Shown here one piece after another: positions 62,501 through 63,326 of a stretch of DNA of 64,000 nucleotides (the stretch's first letter is position 1; the number at the start of each line of letters is the position of its first letter). The position numbers and the translations under genes are program-made. The notes under the pieces are model-generated. The model saw only the letters and a program-made list of their open reading frames with translations, was not told where the DNA came from and made no database searches. Origin of the DNA: Liolophura sinensis (Eukaryota; Mollusca; Polyplacophora; Chitonida; Chitonidae); contig NC_088295.1 of assembly GCF_032854445.1 (NCBI RefSeq), positions 51,137,385 through 51,201,384 on the forward strand, given 5' to 3'.

Positions 62501-63326
62501 AGACTGGCATGTAAATATTAACTAAAGATAGTCACTAAAAATGGTCAAGACATCTCATCTGCAAAACAGGTGTGACAGAGAGGAAGTTCAGGATGACCAA
62601 CAGCAGCCCCTCTAATGGATCTCGTAGAGTGACAAATATCGTAGAGTGTAAATATGAACATATTTGGTGGAAAACTGCTAAGCATATCTTGTTCACAAGA
62701 ATAAGTTTGACAGACGGATAGACGGAAGCACGTGCACATGAAAAGCATTTACATGTACCCAACCACTTTCATGGCTGACAATAGTTATTATACTTATATG
62801 ACTGGAATCTGTACAATGTTTACCCACAAATATAGACGTCATTAAATCATGTATAGTGTGGCTGCTCACAGGTATTTGCATGTAGTTCTGTCACACAGCA
62901 GTAATACTTCAGTTATAAAAATATTTTCCTCAAGAATTAGTAGAATCTCTGTTCATAACTACTTGAAAAAAAAATGACGCATAAATTTGTATGACGCTGG
63001 AGGTTTCCAAGAGCTATTCTCACCTTGAGTGTAAAGATAGTTAAGGCCTTTGGCAGTCTGGTTCCCCTGTGTGGCAGTCACAGTGAAGATGTACTGTTCC
63101 CCAGGCGTAAGATCTGTGACTGGGATGGACACTGGCCTATAGTACTCCTGAGTAGTTGGTATAAAGGTGGAGCTGTTCCTAACACCACTGCTATCTATCC
63201 ACTCCACAAGGTAACTCTCCACCAGGCTCTCCCCAGGCAGAACTCTTACAAGAGCAGAATCAGAAGTTTGTAAAGTGTTCCTACTTGGACCCAACTGGAT
63301 GCTGGCGACTGTTGGGGTAAGAGGGC
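8483..63326 (-). CDS. Giant FN3-repeat single-pass membrane receptor (5' end outside the window)
   Basis: This entry spans the whole gene; its exons are listed separately as e1 to e54. The spliced reading frame stays open and in phase across the exons, except for one problem at e38. Order: 40 single-exon FN3 modules, three FN3 modules split over e41 to e47, a juxtamembrane module (e48 to e51), one transmembrane helix (e52) and a short tail (e53, e54). Total in the window is about 4,500 residues. No signal peptide is present, so the start lies to the right of the window. The juxtamembrane part (GEIVDYGLVV, CNGELDPSKQY, GFTCTAAGC) resembles R3-class receptor tyrosine phosphatases such as PTPRB and PTPRJ. 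No phosphatase domain was found, so it may be a catalysis-free relative, or the catalytic exons may be elsewhere. Likely role, by inference: cell-surface adhesion or ligand binding. Confidence 0.85.
9166..9432 (-). mobile_element. tRNA-derived SINE, full-length, copy 3
   Basis: Complete element on the minus strand in the intron between e53 and e54, flanked by a perfect 12-bp duplication tactcaagagta (9154 to 9165 and 9433 to 9444). Confidence 0.95.
9445..11093. other. Long intron between e53 and e54
   Basis: No exon that I can support. A missing phase 0-1 exon could lie here, since the final exon reads best in phase 1. No phosphatase motif (HCSAG, WPDHG) was recognised by eye. Confidence 0.4.
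11094..11145 (-). CDS. e53: cytoplasmic tail exon (probable)
   Basis: Acceptor CATTGCAG, donor GTAATC, phase 2 to 0. Reads QKEGRLVKGELNDGHDT after the junction Lys. A basic then acidic composition fits a juxtamembrane cytoplasmic segment. It is small and rests only on splice sites and an open frame. Confidence 0.6.
11847..12000 (-). mobile_element. 5'-truncated SINE, copy 4
   Basis: Contains only the 3' body and tail, no tRNA head. Flanked by a perfect 13-bp duplication catcaaaacactt (11834 to 11846 and 12001 to 12013), so it was inserted as a truncated copy. It ends about 40 bp from e52. Confidence 0.93.
12055..12193 (-). CDS. e52: transmembrane exon
   Basis: Phase 1 to 2, donor GTAAGT. 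Reads ACTVTTDRILSQYTDLE, then an uncharged stretch of about 24 residues rich in Leu, Ile and Val (LALIIVV to VLVLIL), then HLRKQK as stop-transfer. This places all FN3 modules outside the cell and the C-terminus inside. Confidence 0.88.
12321..12395 (-). mobile_element. Diverged SINE tail fragment
   Basis: Reads ttaattggtgttttattgcg and ctaaagaatagtttacttt, recognisable as the 3' tail of the SINE family but old. Confidence 0.6.
12524..12606 (-). CDS. e51: juxtamembrane module, part 4
   Basis: Phase 2 to 1, donor GTAAAG. Reads SIKGFTCTAAGCTETKF and then YDGFTVGPREGG. Two Cys, probably pairing with those of e50. It ends just before the transmembrane exon. Confidence 0.82.
12967..13072 (-). CDS. 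e50: juxtamembrane module, part 3
   Basis: Phase 1 to 2, donor GTACAG. Contains QAIFTVGQDGQCTG and NTEFCNGELDPSKQY. The Cys-Asn-Gly-x-Leu-x-Pro-x-x-x-Tyr pattern is the most family-specific match to R3 receptor phosphatases. Confidence 0.84.
13533..13646 (-). CDS. e49: juxtamembrane module, part 2
   Basis: Phase 1-1, 38 residues, donor GTAAGT. Reads DPVMNGQSPEYYSKYTNW and then NDANKGQTAAYRATPKDW. Tyr/Trp-rich, matching the linker between the two halves of the R3-type juxtamembrane module. Confidence 0.82.
13655..13790. repeat. Two-copy tandem repeat, about 68 bp
   Basis: catggtcacatacactgatc and catggtcacacacactgatt start the two copies; both continue with catgaccc and ttcatcacc. Lies between e48 and e49, just upstream of e49. 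Confidence 0.65.
13935..14102 (-). CDS. e48: juxtamembrane module, part 1 (R3 receptor-phosphatase-like)
   Basis: Phase 1-1, 56 residues, donor GTAGGC. Contains PPPLPQKDYPPVVTLV, TVSVNPTFFMDSSHGEI and VDYGLVVKNSE. The Gly-x-Ile-x-x-Tyr-x-x-x-Val pattern after a Phe-Phe stretch resembles the last ectodomain module of R3-class receptor phosphatases, by memory of that family. Confidence 0.82.
14439..14626. repeat. 62-bp tandem repeat, three copies
   Basis: Unit contains gaacttggccaatcactaga and gtgtcatgtgataattggct. Copies begin at about 14441, 14503 and 14565. Intron between e47 and e48. Confidence 0.85.
14640..15600. other. Intron sequence between e47 and e48
   Basis: No exon supported. The minus strand is open for about 120 codons at 14650 to 15012 but shows no family motif and no matching splice sites were found. 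Confidence 0.4.
15611..15683 (-). CDS. e47: FN3 module, part 3
   Basis: Phase 0 to 1, 24 codons plus one base, donor GTAAGA. Reads VGALTATGLVGNVTQNVT and then FASEIG. Joined to e46 it gives a normal strand F-G segment. Two sequons. Confidence 0.83.
15777..16022 (-). mobile_element. tRNA-derived SINE, nearly full-length, copy 5
   Basis: Lacks only about 25 bases of the head. Flanked by a perfect 14-bp duplication ttagttcaatttta (15763 to 15776 and 16023 to 16036). Confidence 0.95.
16427..16573 (-). CDS. e46: FN3 module, part 2
   Basis: Phase 0-0, exactly 49 codons, donor GTTAGA. Starts PDTGKNGTNSNGTGLYEE, with two sequons, and ends IKPEYNYSIQ, which joins to e47 to complete strand F. Confidence 0.84.
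17098..17362 (-). mobile_element. Second SINE-like family with tRNA-like head
   Basis: Minus-strand head gagcaagtcgtggctaaagg with B box ggttcaatcc, ending in a tail related to the first family (cagtgaaataaataaataaa) but different in the body. Confidence 0.65.
17701..17840 (-). CDS. e45: FN3 module, part 1
   Basis: Phase 1 to 0, donor GTGAGA. Starts APGAVRNFRVQTIPY; has SAVRLVWDYPGQDQLGAN and ITGYIIRYWREE, the most canonical FN3 N-half near the membrane. The acceptor (CATTGTCAG) lies inside the first unit of a 52-bp minisatellite that fills the next 1.1 kb of intron. Confidence 0.87.
17838..18925. repeat. 52-bp minisatellite, about 21 copies, abutting e45
   Basis: Unit gtgctgacaatgaataaagt / gtagttgtaacagcgagagt / gaagagtatgag. 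The authentic acceptor of e45 sits in the first unit. On the minus strand each unit carries a pyrimidine-rich stretch and TTCATTGTCAG. All three minus frames are open across most of the block because 52 is not divisible by three. Confidence 0.95.
18960..19936. other. Intron sequence between e44 and e45
   Basis: AT-rich with no exon or recognised repeat. Confidence 0.45.
19937..20080 (-). CDS. e44: second half of a split FN3 module
   Basis: Phase 1-1, 48 residues, donor GTATGT. Contains NLTHCFITISQSFWSYRF and IVVASTEMGSLQSNDTV, matching strands E to G of FN3. Its Cys may pair with that of e43. Confidence 0.82.
20612..20779 (-). CDS. e43: first half of a split FN3 module
   Basis: Phase 1-1, 56 residues, donor GTCGGT (weak). 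Starts APASISPPVVRML; contains MEVCVLPPEPYPGPVTYRVE and the sequon NETLSG. Strand-B Trp is replaced by Val-Leu. Confidence 0.8.
21535..21692 (-). mobile_element. 5'-truncated SINE, copy 6
   Basis: Body and tail only (tttcattggtgttttacgcc at the left). Its truncated end lies about 20 bp from the donor of e42. Confidence 0.85.
21718..21931 (-). CDS. e42: second half of a split FN3 module
   Basis: Phase 0 to 1, 71 codons plus one base, donor GTAAGT. Contains a Cys (SPCAETV), sequons NTT and NVT, and the FN3 strand-F motif LNPYSNYKVILYPEGG. Its donor is about 25 bp from a truncated SINE copy. Confidence 0.85.
22221..22306 (+). mobile_element. Very short SINE copy (86 bp, tail only), copy 7
   Basis: Begins in the 3' body (ccaccataatgctgaccgtc) and ends in a run of A instead of AAATA repeats. 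Perfect 13-bp duplication caaaccatattta at 22208 to 22220 and 22307 to 22319. Confidence 0.93.
22569..22774 (-). CDS. e41: first half of a split FN3 module
   Basis: Enters in phase 1 and leaves in phase 0, donor GTAAGA, 68 codons plus two bases. Contains TVPNTDVKVTSRSAALTW and a Cys-rich end (FACVKEII, GFCRYCPT). The phase-0 border fits e42 exactly. From here the exon pattern changes from one exon per domain to two or three. Confidence 0.83.
23069..23356 (-). CDS. e40: FN3 module
   Basis: Phase 1-1, 96 residues, donor GTAAGT. Starts APSVPRVVYAEPTAD; strand B SNIGVGWVFGEGEADTAY; strand F LKEELRYDISVATGS. Last of the one-exon FN3 modules. A truncated SINE lies just upstream in the intron. Confidence 0.85.
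23382..23541 (-). mobile_element. 5'-truncated SINE, copy 8
   Basis: Tail and body without tRNA head; flanked by tttcattat on both sides (23373 to 23381 and 23542 to 23550). Starts about 25 bp upstream of the e40 acceptor. Confidence 0.9.
24253..24528 (-). CDS. e39: canonical FN3 module
   Basis: Phase 1-1, 92 residues, donor GTAATT. It starts APEPPRNLALDRGLEPS and has SSVNLRWDPPTSYIQGYR and LHAGTTYNISVQSVAWD, a textbook FN3 pattern (PPxN, W, YxI, G-T-x-Y). It contains no Met codon. Confidence 0.87.
24606..24692 (-). mobile_element. Diverged SINE tail fragment
   Basis: atcactggtgttttacgtca and cagcattatggtagg match the family tail with many changes. Confidence 0.65.
25017..25284 (-). CDS. 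e38: FN3 module, B-like, with a frame anomaly
   Basis: The core is clear: GVMVNVKPGEGLADSYLF and LPPGARYVFTVQSVSG, with donor GTGAGT in phase 1. The best acceptor (CTATCCAG) gives an exon of 268 bp, not divisible by three, unlike the other single-module exons. Entering in phase 1 reads the expected linker EPVAPQS but reaches a stop; the FN3 core is in the next frame. Either there is a one-base indel near 25265 to 25284, a phase-0 link to an unseen exon, or an assembly error. Trp of strand B is absent (VNVKPG). Confidence 0.7.
25791..26075 (-). CDS. e37: FN3 module, A-like
   Basis: Phase 1-1, 95 residues, donor GTACTT (weak). Contains PPKMKLVSVKEDPE, LGVVIIWEPVEEGKVDNV and LLPGTSYIIGVNSQV. 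The frame remains open for 18 codons past the donor, so donor choice is less certain than elsewhere. Confidence 0.82.
26234..26521 (-). CDS. e36: FN3 module, A-like
   Basis: Phase 1-1, 96 residues, donor GTGCGT. Contains LPVDVTAVRSEVD, PQVTVRWSQGNGSVECFN and LLPGETYWTGINSEQ. It has two cysteines (VECFN and DHICLP), unusual for the array, so an intramodule disulphide is possible. Confidence 0.85.
26722..26800 (-). mobile_element. SINE tail fragment
   Basis: tttgattggtgttttatgcc, then a homology-losing stretch after tttcac. No clear target-site duplication seen. Confidence 0.75.
27178..27425. repeat. 43-bp tandem repeat, about six copies, next to the donor of e35
   Basis: Unit contains gaatcctcttgtgttctaaa and cagtgtattcccaacatctg. 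It begins within about 15 bp of the e35 donor on the intron side. Confidence 0.85.
27437..27721 (-). CDS. e35: FN3 module, type B
   Basis: Phase 1-1, 95 residues, donor GTGAGT. Starts DPLTPHILSVERHPVSP; strand B NTTLTVYWLPGSDLADKF; tyrosine corner LSPGDMYAVWVIATGFD. A 43-bp tandem repeat starts about 15 bp downstream of its donor. Confidence 0.88.
28225..28518 (-). CDS. e34: FN3-like module, type C
   Basis: Phase 1-1, 98 residues, donor GTATGT. Starts GPSVNIVGITPTS; strand B SMDVELDLFGNVYDDMNV; then LPVNNTYLVDAQLD. It lacks the NxTW ending of other C modules. Confidence 0.86.
28570..29898. other. Intron between e33 and e34
   Basis: This is where a type-C or B module might be expected by rhythm, but I see no FN3-coding stretch. 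29450 to 29640 is GC-richer and open on the minus strand without a family match. Confidence 0.4.
29899..30186 (-). CDS. e33: FN3 module, A-like
   Basis: Phase 1-1, 96 residues, donor GTAATG. Contains PGKPYDVKLKKYEPSP, NNTLLLTWMPRGGKVDYFNI and LTKGERYEVTITAVVG. The GKVDYFN core matches A modules (compare GMVDYYG in e2), so two A modules stand side by side here and a C is missing. Confidence 0.87.
30250..31114. other. Intron between e32 and e33
   Basis: AT-rich, no exon recognised. A type-C module would be expected here by the B-A-C order and is absent. Confidence 0.45.
31115..31402 (-). CDS. e32: FN3 module, type A
   Basis: Phase 1-1, 96 residues, donor GTAAGT. Contains PPTPADVNITRSRDRA, DELAFSWRARGVVDHFVV and LERGDTYLVRVRAVDG. 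A type-C module would be expected next but the following exon is again A-like. Confidence 0.88.
31443..31570 (-). mobile_element. SINE-like fragment, second family
   Basis: tttatttatttacttatttc, then gtactcaagaatttttcacc and ggtgagttttatggttgac, like the tail of the element at 17.1 kb. Confidence 0.55.
31683..31976 (-). CDS. e31: FN3 module, type B
   Basis: Phase 1-1, 98 residues, donor GTAAGT. Starts DSLTPAIVDVETVVDSP; strand B STAFTVTWVAGSNQTDVF; tyrosine corner LTPGQQYIVQLTAIMGN. Last module of the strict B-A-C rhythm. Confidence 0.89.
32195..32890. repeat. 50-bp minisatellite, about 14 copies
   Basis: Unit tccatgacctgtttgcccac / aaaacatagccataaggccg / gaacgagtgc. It fills the intron between e30 and e31, ending about 95 bp from the e30 donor. 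Open in all minus frames for long stretches, so the ORFs seen there are repeat artefacts. Confidence 0.95.
32985..33284 (-). CDS. e30: FN3-like module, type C
   Basis: Phase 1-1, 100 residues, donor GTAAGC. Starts APTSPTNLHLRGVTPFS; strand B VGMNVSLFGEAWENITL; ends LPSGRNYTVSLRTMYNDTW. About 100 bp downstream of its donor a 50-bp minisatellite begins. Confidence 0.89.
33578..33705. repeat. 18-bp tandem repeat, about seven copies
   Basis: Unit gttacaatctatgatcca with variants. Intron between e29 and e30. Confidence 0.85.
34172..34320. mobile_element. 149-bp MITE-like element
   Basis: Ends are inverted repeats of nearly 30 bp: agggccagttgttcaaaagt at the left and, on the opposite strand, agggaccagttgttcaaaag at the right. 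No ORF. I found no clear target-site duplication. Confidence 0.8.
34435..34737 (-). CDS. e29: FN3 module, type A
   Basis: Phase 1-1, 101 residues, donor GTCAGT. Contains PAPPSGVKIDRSEISPA, DSATLLWQYADNL and LSTGQTYHVMLEAL; ends ERIFTFG. A 149-bp MITE lies just downstream in the intron. Confidence 0.89.
35077..35370 (-). CDS. e28: FN3 module, type B
   Basis: Phase 1-1, 98 residues, donor GTAAGT. Starts DSLSPAITQVRHDELSP; strand B ETVFTVVWLAGRN; tyrosine corner LRPGQKYIFRLTAIGLN. Ends in QM plus the first base of a codon, as do e13, e22 and e31 or their near relatives. Confidence 0.89.
35728..36027 (-). CDS. e27: FN3-like module, type C
   Basis: Phase 1-1, 100 residues, donor GTAAGT. Starts APTAPIDVQVLGLTPSG; strand B AVLNVSLFDEAWENVTM; ends LPPGQEYDISLQTLYNNSW. 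Confidence 0.89.
36212..36511 (-). CDS. e26: FN3 module, type A
   Basis: Phase 1-1, 100 residues, donor GTAAGA. Contains NVPPVNVQITPPANS, ENSVVLQWDYLTDKDSSF and LTVGQTYWVHIQSK; ends EKIFTLG. Confidence 0.89.
36628..36970 (-). mobile_element. SINE-like element, second type
   Basis: Minus-strand head ggggagcagagtctagtgga and B box ggttcaaacga, with a tail ending in tttatttattt on the plus strand. aaaatgt flanks both ends, a weak candidate duplication. Confidence 0.55.
37014..37307 (-). CDS. e25: FN3 module, type B
   Basis: Phase 1-1, 98 residues, donor GTAAGG. Starts DPLTPAIVDVRLDNTAP; strand B HEVMHVSWIPGTSQTDDF; tyrosine corner LLAGQHYRVYVTADGDN. Confidence 0.89.
37410..37639 (-). mobile_element. 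tRNA-derived SINE, nearly full-length, copy 9
   Basis: Body with a small internal deletion, head truncated at gcgcgctaacc. Perfect 13-bp duplication ctataaaagttgt at 37397 to 37409 and 37640 to 37652. Confidence 0.93.
38173..38478 (-). CDS. e24: FN3-like module, type C
   Basis: Phase 1-1, 102 residues, donor GTGGGA. Starts APTAPSAVTVQSVSPYG; strand B VDVNVEVFGDS without Trp; ends MVPGENYTLSLQTRVDNYTW. Confidence 0.88.
38600..38950. repeat. Probable dispersed repeat
   Basis: Phrases such as agccaagtttcatgaaatta, tgacagacaaagctgacacc and acaacgcattgcgttgt look like a dispersed element common in mollusc-like genomes. This is recognition from memory without a second copy in the window. Confidence 0.35.
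39445..39750 (-). CDS. e23: FN3 module, type A
   Basis: Phase 1-1, 102 residues, donor GTATGT. Contains SPSDVVISRNDQSPS, DSALLRWNLRQGDQDGFKL and LISGQTYNLTLETV; ends STIFTFG. Confidence 0.89.
40149..40442 (-). CDS. e22: FN3 module, type B
   Basis: Phase 1-1, 98 residues, donor GTAAGT. Starts DPLTPAILSVSEDPVAP; strand B DTAITVVWVPGE; tyrosine corner LTPGQSYNVMLTSVTPN. Confidence 0.89.
40970..41266 (-). CDS. e21: FN3-like module, type C
   Basis: Phase 1-1, 99 residues, donor GTAAGG. Starts APSAPTGVSLTGVTPYS; strand B VGMNVSLFGDTWENVTL; ends LQAYQNYSVKAWTIHENVSS. The usual NxTW is altered to NVSSYP, so the Trp of this motif is lost while the sequon stays. Confidence 0.88.
41538..41849 (-). CDS. 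e20: FN3 module, type A
   Basis: Phase 1-1, 104 residues, donor GTAAGA. Starts NPSAPRDVAVDRYEISPN; strand B AAMIRWTKGEGKVDQYNV; tyrosine corner LSSGNTYRVMTRAI; ends ESIFTFG. Confidence 0.89.
42339..42632 (-). CDS. e19: FN3 module, type B
   Basis: Phase 1-1, 98 residues, donor GTGAGT. Starts DALTPALLKVDKSV; strand B ESVLTVSWVPGS; tyrosine corner LTPGQEYIVELVAVQGD. The junction codon uses an A, giving Asn-Pro at the start of e20. Confidence 0.89.
43105..43330 (+). mobile_element. SINE-like element, third family, copy 1
   Basis: Ends ctccaacactaatcaaataa, with gtcacatgtttgaatctaac as a B-box-like stretch. It is followed directly by a second copy. Confidence 0.6.
43337..43575 (+). mobile_element. 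SINE-like element, third family, copy 2
   Basis: Head cctcgcgacctcagatggtt, B box gtttgaatccag, and the same 3' end ctccaacactaatcaaataa. It is adjacent to copy 1 in the same orientation. Confidence 0.65.
43708..44007 (-). CDS. e18: FN3-like module, type C
   Basis: Phase 1-1, 100 residues, donor GTGAGG. Starts APTSASSVTIVGATPYD; strand B IKLNMSLFDTAWENITL; ends LPAGRNFTVTVQTEYNGEW. The AWENxT motif recurs in e21, e27 and e30. Confidence 0.89.
44706..44970 (+). mobile_element. tRNA-derived SINE, full-length, copy 10
   Basis: Complete head (gcctccgtggctcagttggt), body and AAATA tail; flanks share tttgctt. The copy is close to consensus, so fairly recent. Intron between e17 and e18. Confidence 0.92.
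45325..45624 (-). CDS. e17: FN3 module, type A
   Basis: Phase 1-1, 100 residues, donor GTAATA (weak). Starts DPVSPSNLRVGFSDVSPS; strand B NSAMIIWDFDDGEADFFRI; tyrosine corner LQPGETYRVLLQTV; ends VEKIFTFG. The IFTFG ending recurs in e20, e23, e26 and e29, defining an A sub-family. Confidence 0.89.
45900..46178 (-). CDS. e16: FN3 module, type B
   Basis: Phase 1-1, 93 residues, donor GTTTGT (weak). Starts DILKPSILEVVRGVG; strand B QSVIVVWRTGALPADSY; tyrosine corner LRSGHEYLFTVVAFQGS. The shortest of the regular B modules. Confidence 0.86.
46530..46790 (-). mobile_element. Possible SINE-like element, second type
   Basis: Poly(T) followed by actgaacaatttttcagtca and, at the far end, ggaagctaccacttcc. 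The layout matches the element at 17.1 kb but conservation is weak. Confidence 0.35.
47000..47640. other. Intron between e15 and e16
   Basis: AT-rich. A short stretch at 47310 to 47345 (ccacatcggcaattttgctg) resembles 6310 to 6330. No exon seen. Confidence 0.4.
47653..47961 (-). CDS. e15: FN3-like module, type C
   Basis: Phase 1-1, 103 residues, donor GTGAGT. Starts APTAPTSLNLREVGG; strand B SAEIEVDMFDT without Trp; ends LPTNQTFTATAISHINGTW. Confidence 0.88.
48728..48993 (-). repeat. 133-bp direct duplication containing the 3' part and donor of e14
   Basis: Two adjacent copies differing at about two bases. The copy at 48861 to 48993 includes the real end and donor of e14 (donor at 48938 to 48943); the copy at 48728 to 48860 carries a second donor (48805 to 48810) and the same 3' exon fragment without an acceptor. 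Confidence 0.93.
48944..49237 (-). CDS. e14: FN3 module, type A
   Basis: Phase 1-1, 98 residues, donor GTAAGT. Core EDTVTMTWEKGDGVVDFH and VIGAQYQVTIWSVVNKD. The 3' part of this exon with its donor has been tandemly duplicated downstream (133-bp unit), leaving a second donor and an exon fragment in the intron. Confidence 0.88.
49240..50266. other. Intron between e13 and e14
   Basis: No exon or recognised repeat. Several short ORFs on the minus strand lack family motifs. Confidence 0.45.
50267..50557 (-). CDS. e13: FN3 module, type B
   Basis: Phase 1-1, 97 residues, donor GTAAGT. Starts DPLAPSLLSVTTQTEANG; strand B RTAILTWESGST; tyrosine corner LTPGETYTFFATALTAN. It has the B-type linker DPLAP but a diverged core. 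Confidence 0.88.
50735..50911. repeat. 44-bp tandem repeat, four copies
   Basis: Unit ccacctaatcttgaagaaca / ctaaccaagacactgccaaa / atga. Intron between e12 and e13. Confidence 0.9.
51296..51601 (-). CDS. e12: FN3-like module, type C
   Basis: Phase 1-1, 102 residues, donor GTAAGT. Starts DKAAPSRASVGKVYQ; Trp-less strand B FEMNVTMLGVN; ends LPENRTYIATIRTYSNGVW, where the sequon Thr is replaced by Val. Preceded in the intron by a short 36-bp tandem repeat. Confidence 0.87.
51799..51950. repeat. 36-bp tandem repeat, about four copies
   Basis: Unit aaatggacatacttgatgtt / taacttcatcaaagtc. Because 36 is divisible by three it looks like a repetitive ORF (KWTYLMFNFIKV on the plus strand), but it lies in an intron and needs no coding explanation. 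Confidence 0.92.
52147..52440 (-). CDS. e11: FN3 module, type A
   Basis: Phase 1-1, 98 residues, donor GTAGGT. Starts EPPTPESLAVEPARG; strand B NDILFTWYPGRS, then RVNGYEVKLAEAG and LSQGAEYVVSVAAVNND. Diverged from e2/e5/e8 but with the same place in the B-A-C order. Confidence 0.88.
52635..52925 (-). CDS. e10: FN3 module, type B
   Basis: Phase 1-1, 97 residues, donor GTGAGT. Starts DPLAPSILARQPPRS and has FAEGYLIEWRTEDGSE and NLTPGQSYVFQVTAI. Very close to e4 and e7 although its A and C neighbours (e11, e12) are clearly diverged. This suggests a gene-conversion or duplication border between e9 and e11. Confidence 0.9.
53365..53512. repeat. 48-bp tandem repeat, three copies
   Basis: Unit aaatcacgtaactgcaggtg / agttacggaaactagttaca / atttgtta. 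Intron between e9 and e10. Confidence 0.85.
53665..54055. repeat. 32-bp minisatellite, about 12 copies
   Basis: Unit cattaacaggttaccagtat / cggaacaggtgt, with a second variant (tactgaaacaggcat) mixed in. Intron between e9 and e10. Confidence 0.93.
54218..54690. repeat. Higher-order repeat: 104-bp unit built of four 26-bp subunits
   Basis: The four subunits start caacacgagaccaaactgga, cctcacaagaccaaagcaga, cccatcaagatcaaagtgga and ccagacgaggccaaagtgga. The order repeats about four times, roughly 18 subunits in all. The plus strand is open through the block (168 codons) only because of the repeat. Confidence 0.93.
55436..55738 (-). CDS. e9: FN3-like module, type C
   Basis: Phase 1-1, 101 residues, donor GTGAGG. 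Starts LPVAPTEVKLTQITQYGG; strand B is ELEVTLLGNTT with no Trp; ends TSYTVSVRTAYNGTW. Last member of the near-identical array. The next exon is about 2.5 kb away, across an intron filled with tandem repeats. Confidence 0.9.
56005..56301 (-). CDS. e8: FN3 module, type A
   Basis: Phase 1-1, 99 residues, donor GTAAGT. Starts GPATPMFLTVEPHPDPANG, with SLVLSWRSGGG and IPGENYGAFVEAVVEPD. The third near-identical copy of this module (with e2 and e5). Confidence 0.9.
57110..57400 (-). CDS. e7: FN3 module, type B
   Basis: Phase 1-1, 97 residues, donor GTAAGT. Starts DPLAPSIMATQPSRS; strand B is SYTLVWMPGDQ and the tyrosine corner NLTPGQSYVFQVTAI. Only a handful of base differences separate it from e4. 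Confidence 0.9.
57956..58096 (+). mobile_element. 5'-truncated SINE, copy 11
   Basis: Begins gtctgtcagcagcctgcgga and ends gtaaaacaccaatcaaataa. Flanks share taattcc. Intron between e6 and e7, one of the features that separates that intron from its duplicated counterparts. Confidence 0.88.
58404..58706 (-). CDS. e6: FN3-like module, type C
   Basis: Phase 1-1, 101 residues, donor GTACAT. Contains GGELEVTLLGNSTVTPN and TSYTVSVRTAYNGTW. Near-identical to e3 and e9; it shares the weak donor GTACAT with e3 while e9 uses GTGAGG. Confidence 0.9.
59009..59305 (-). CDS. e5: FN3 module, type A
   Basis: Phase 1-1, 99 residues, donor GTAAGT. Copy of e2 and e8, with SLVLSWMSGGG in place of SLVLSWRSGGG. 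The acceptor border (CCAG followed by GACCAGC) gives Arg-Pro at the junction. Differences from e8 cluster in the last 60 coding bases. Confidence 0.9.
59310..60372. other. Intron between e4 and e5
   Basis: Diverged but alignable with the intron between e7 and e8 near both exon borders (for example tttctatttaagatttttac versus tttctatttaagatctttcc). No exon inside. Confidence 0.6.
60373..60663 (-). CDS. e4: FN3 module, type B
   Basis: Phase 1-1, 97 residues, donor GTAAGT. Starts DPLTPSIMATQPSRS and has STAGSYTLVWMPGDQ, LAEEYLIEWRTEDGSE and NLTPGQSYVFQVTAI. Nearly identical to e7 and very similar to e10. No cysteine in the module, as in most of the distal array. Confidence 0.9.
61215..61517 (-). 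CDS. e3: FN3-like module, type C
   Basis: Phase 1-1, 101 residues, donor GTACAT. Type C modules lack the strand-B Trp: here GGELEVTLLGN. The body continues with RLVRVNFEDTPLPAN and ends TSYTVSVRTAYNGTW, a Trp-containing sequon typical of the C class. Near-identical to e6 and e9. The intron on its 5' side has a mosaic structure, described in the findings. Confidence 0.88.
61856..62152 (-). CDS. e2: FN3 module, type A
   Basis: Phase 1-1, 99 residues, donor GTAAGT. It begins APATPVFLTVEPHPDPANG and shows SLVLSWRSGGG, MVDYYGIRIEG and IPGENYGAFVEAV. It is nearly identical in nucleotide sequence to e5 and e8, including silent sites, so it belongs to the recently duplicated or homogenised array. 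N-glycosylation sequon NGS before strand B. Confidence 0.9.
62160..63023. other. Intron between e1 and e2
   Basis: No repeat or exon recognised. It does not match the other B-to-A introns of the duplicated array. Confidence 0.5.
63024..63326 (-). CDS. e1: FN3 module, type B
   Basis: The acceptor follows TTTCAG and the donor is GTGAGA; phase 1-1, 101 residues. It opens with GPLTPTVASI and carries the type-B signature SLVESYLVEW and the tyrosine corner LTPGEQYIFTVTATQGN. The usual strand-B Trp is missing: other B modules have TLVW or TVVW, here the residues are ALVRVLPG. It is the 5'-most exon visible. The frame requires an upstream exon ending in phase 1 beyond the window. Confidence 0.88.

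Noticed and set aside
8483-63326. Naming the gene PTPRB or PTPRJ
   Set aside because: The juxtamembrane region is similar, but no catalytic domain is visible and FN3 arrays are too easily convergent to assign orthology.
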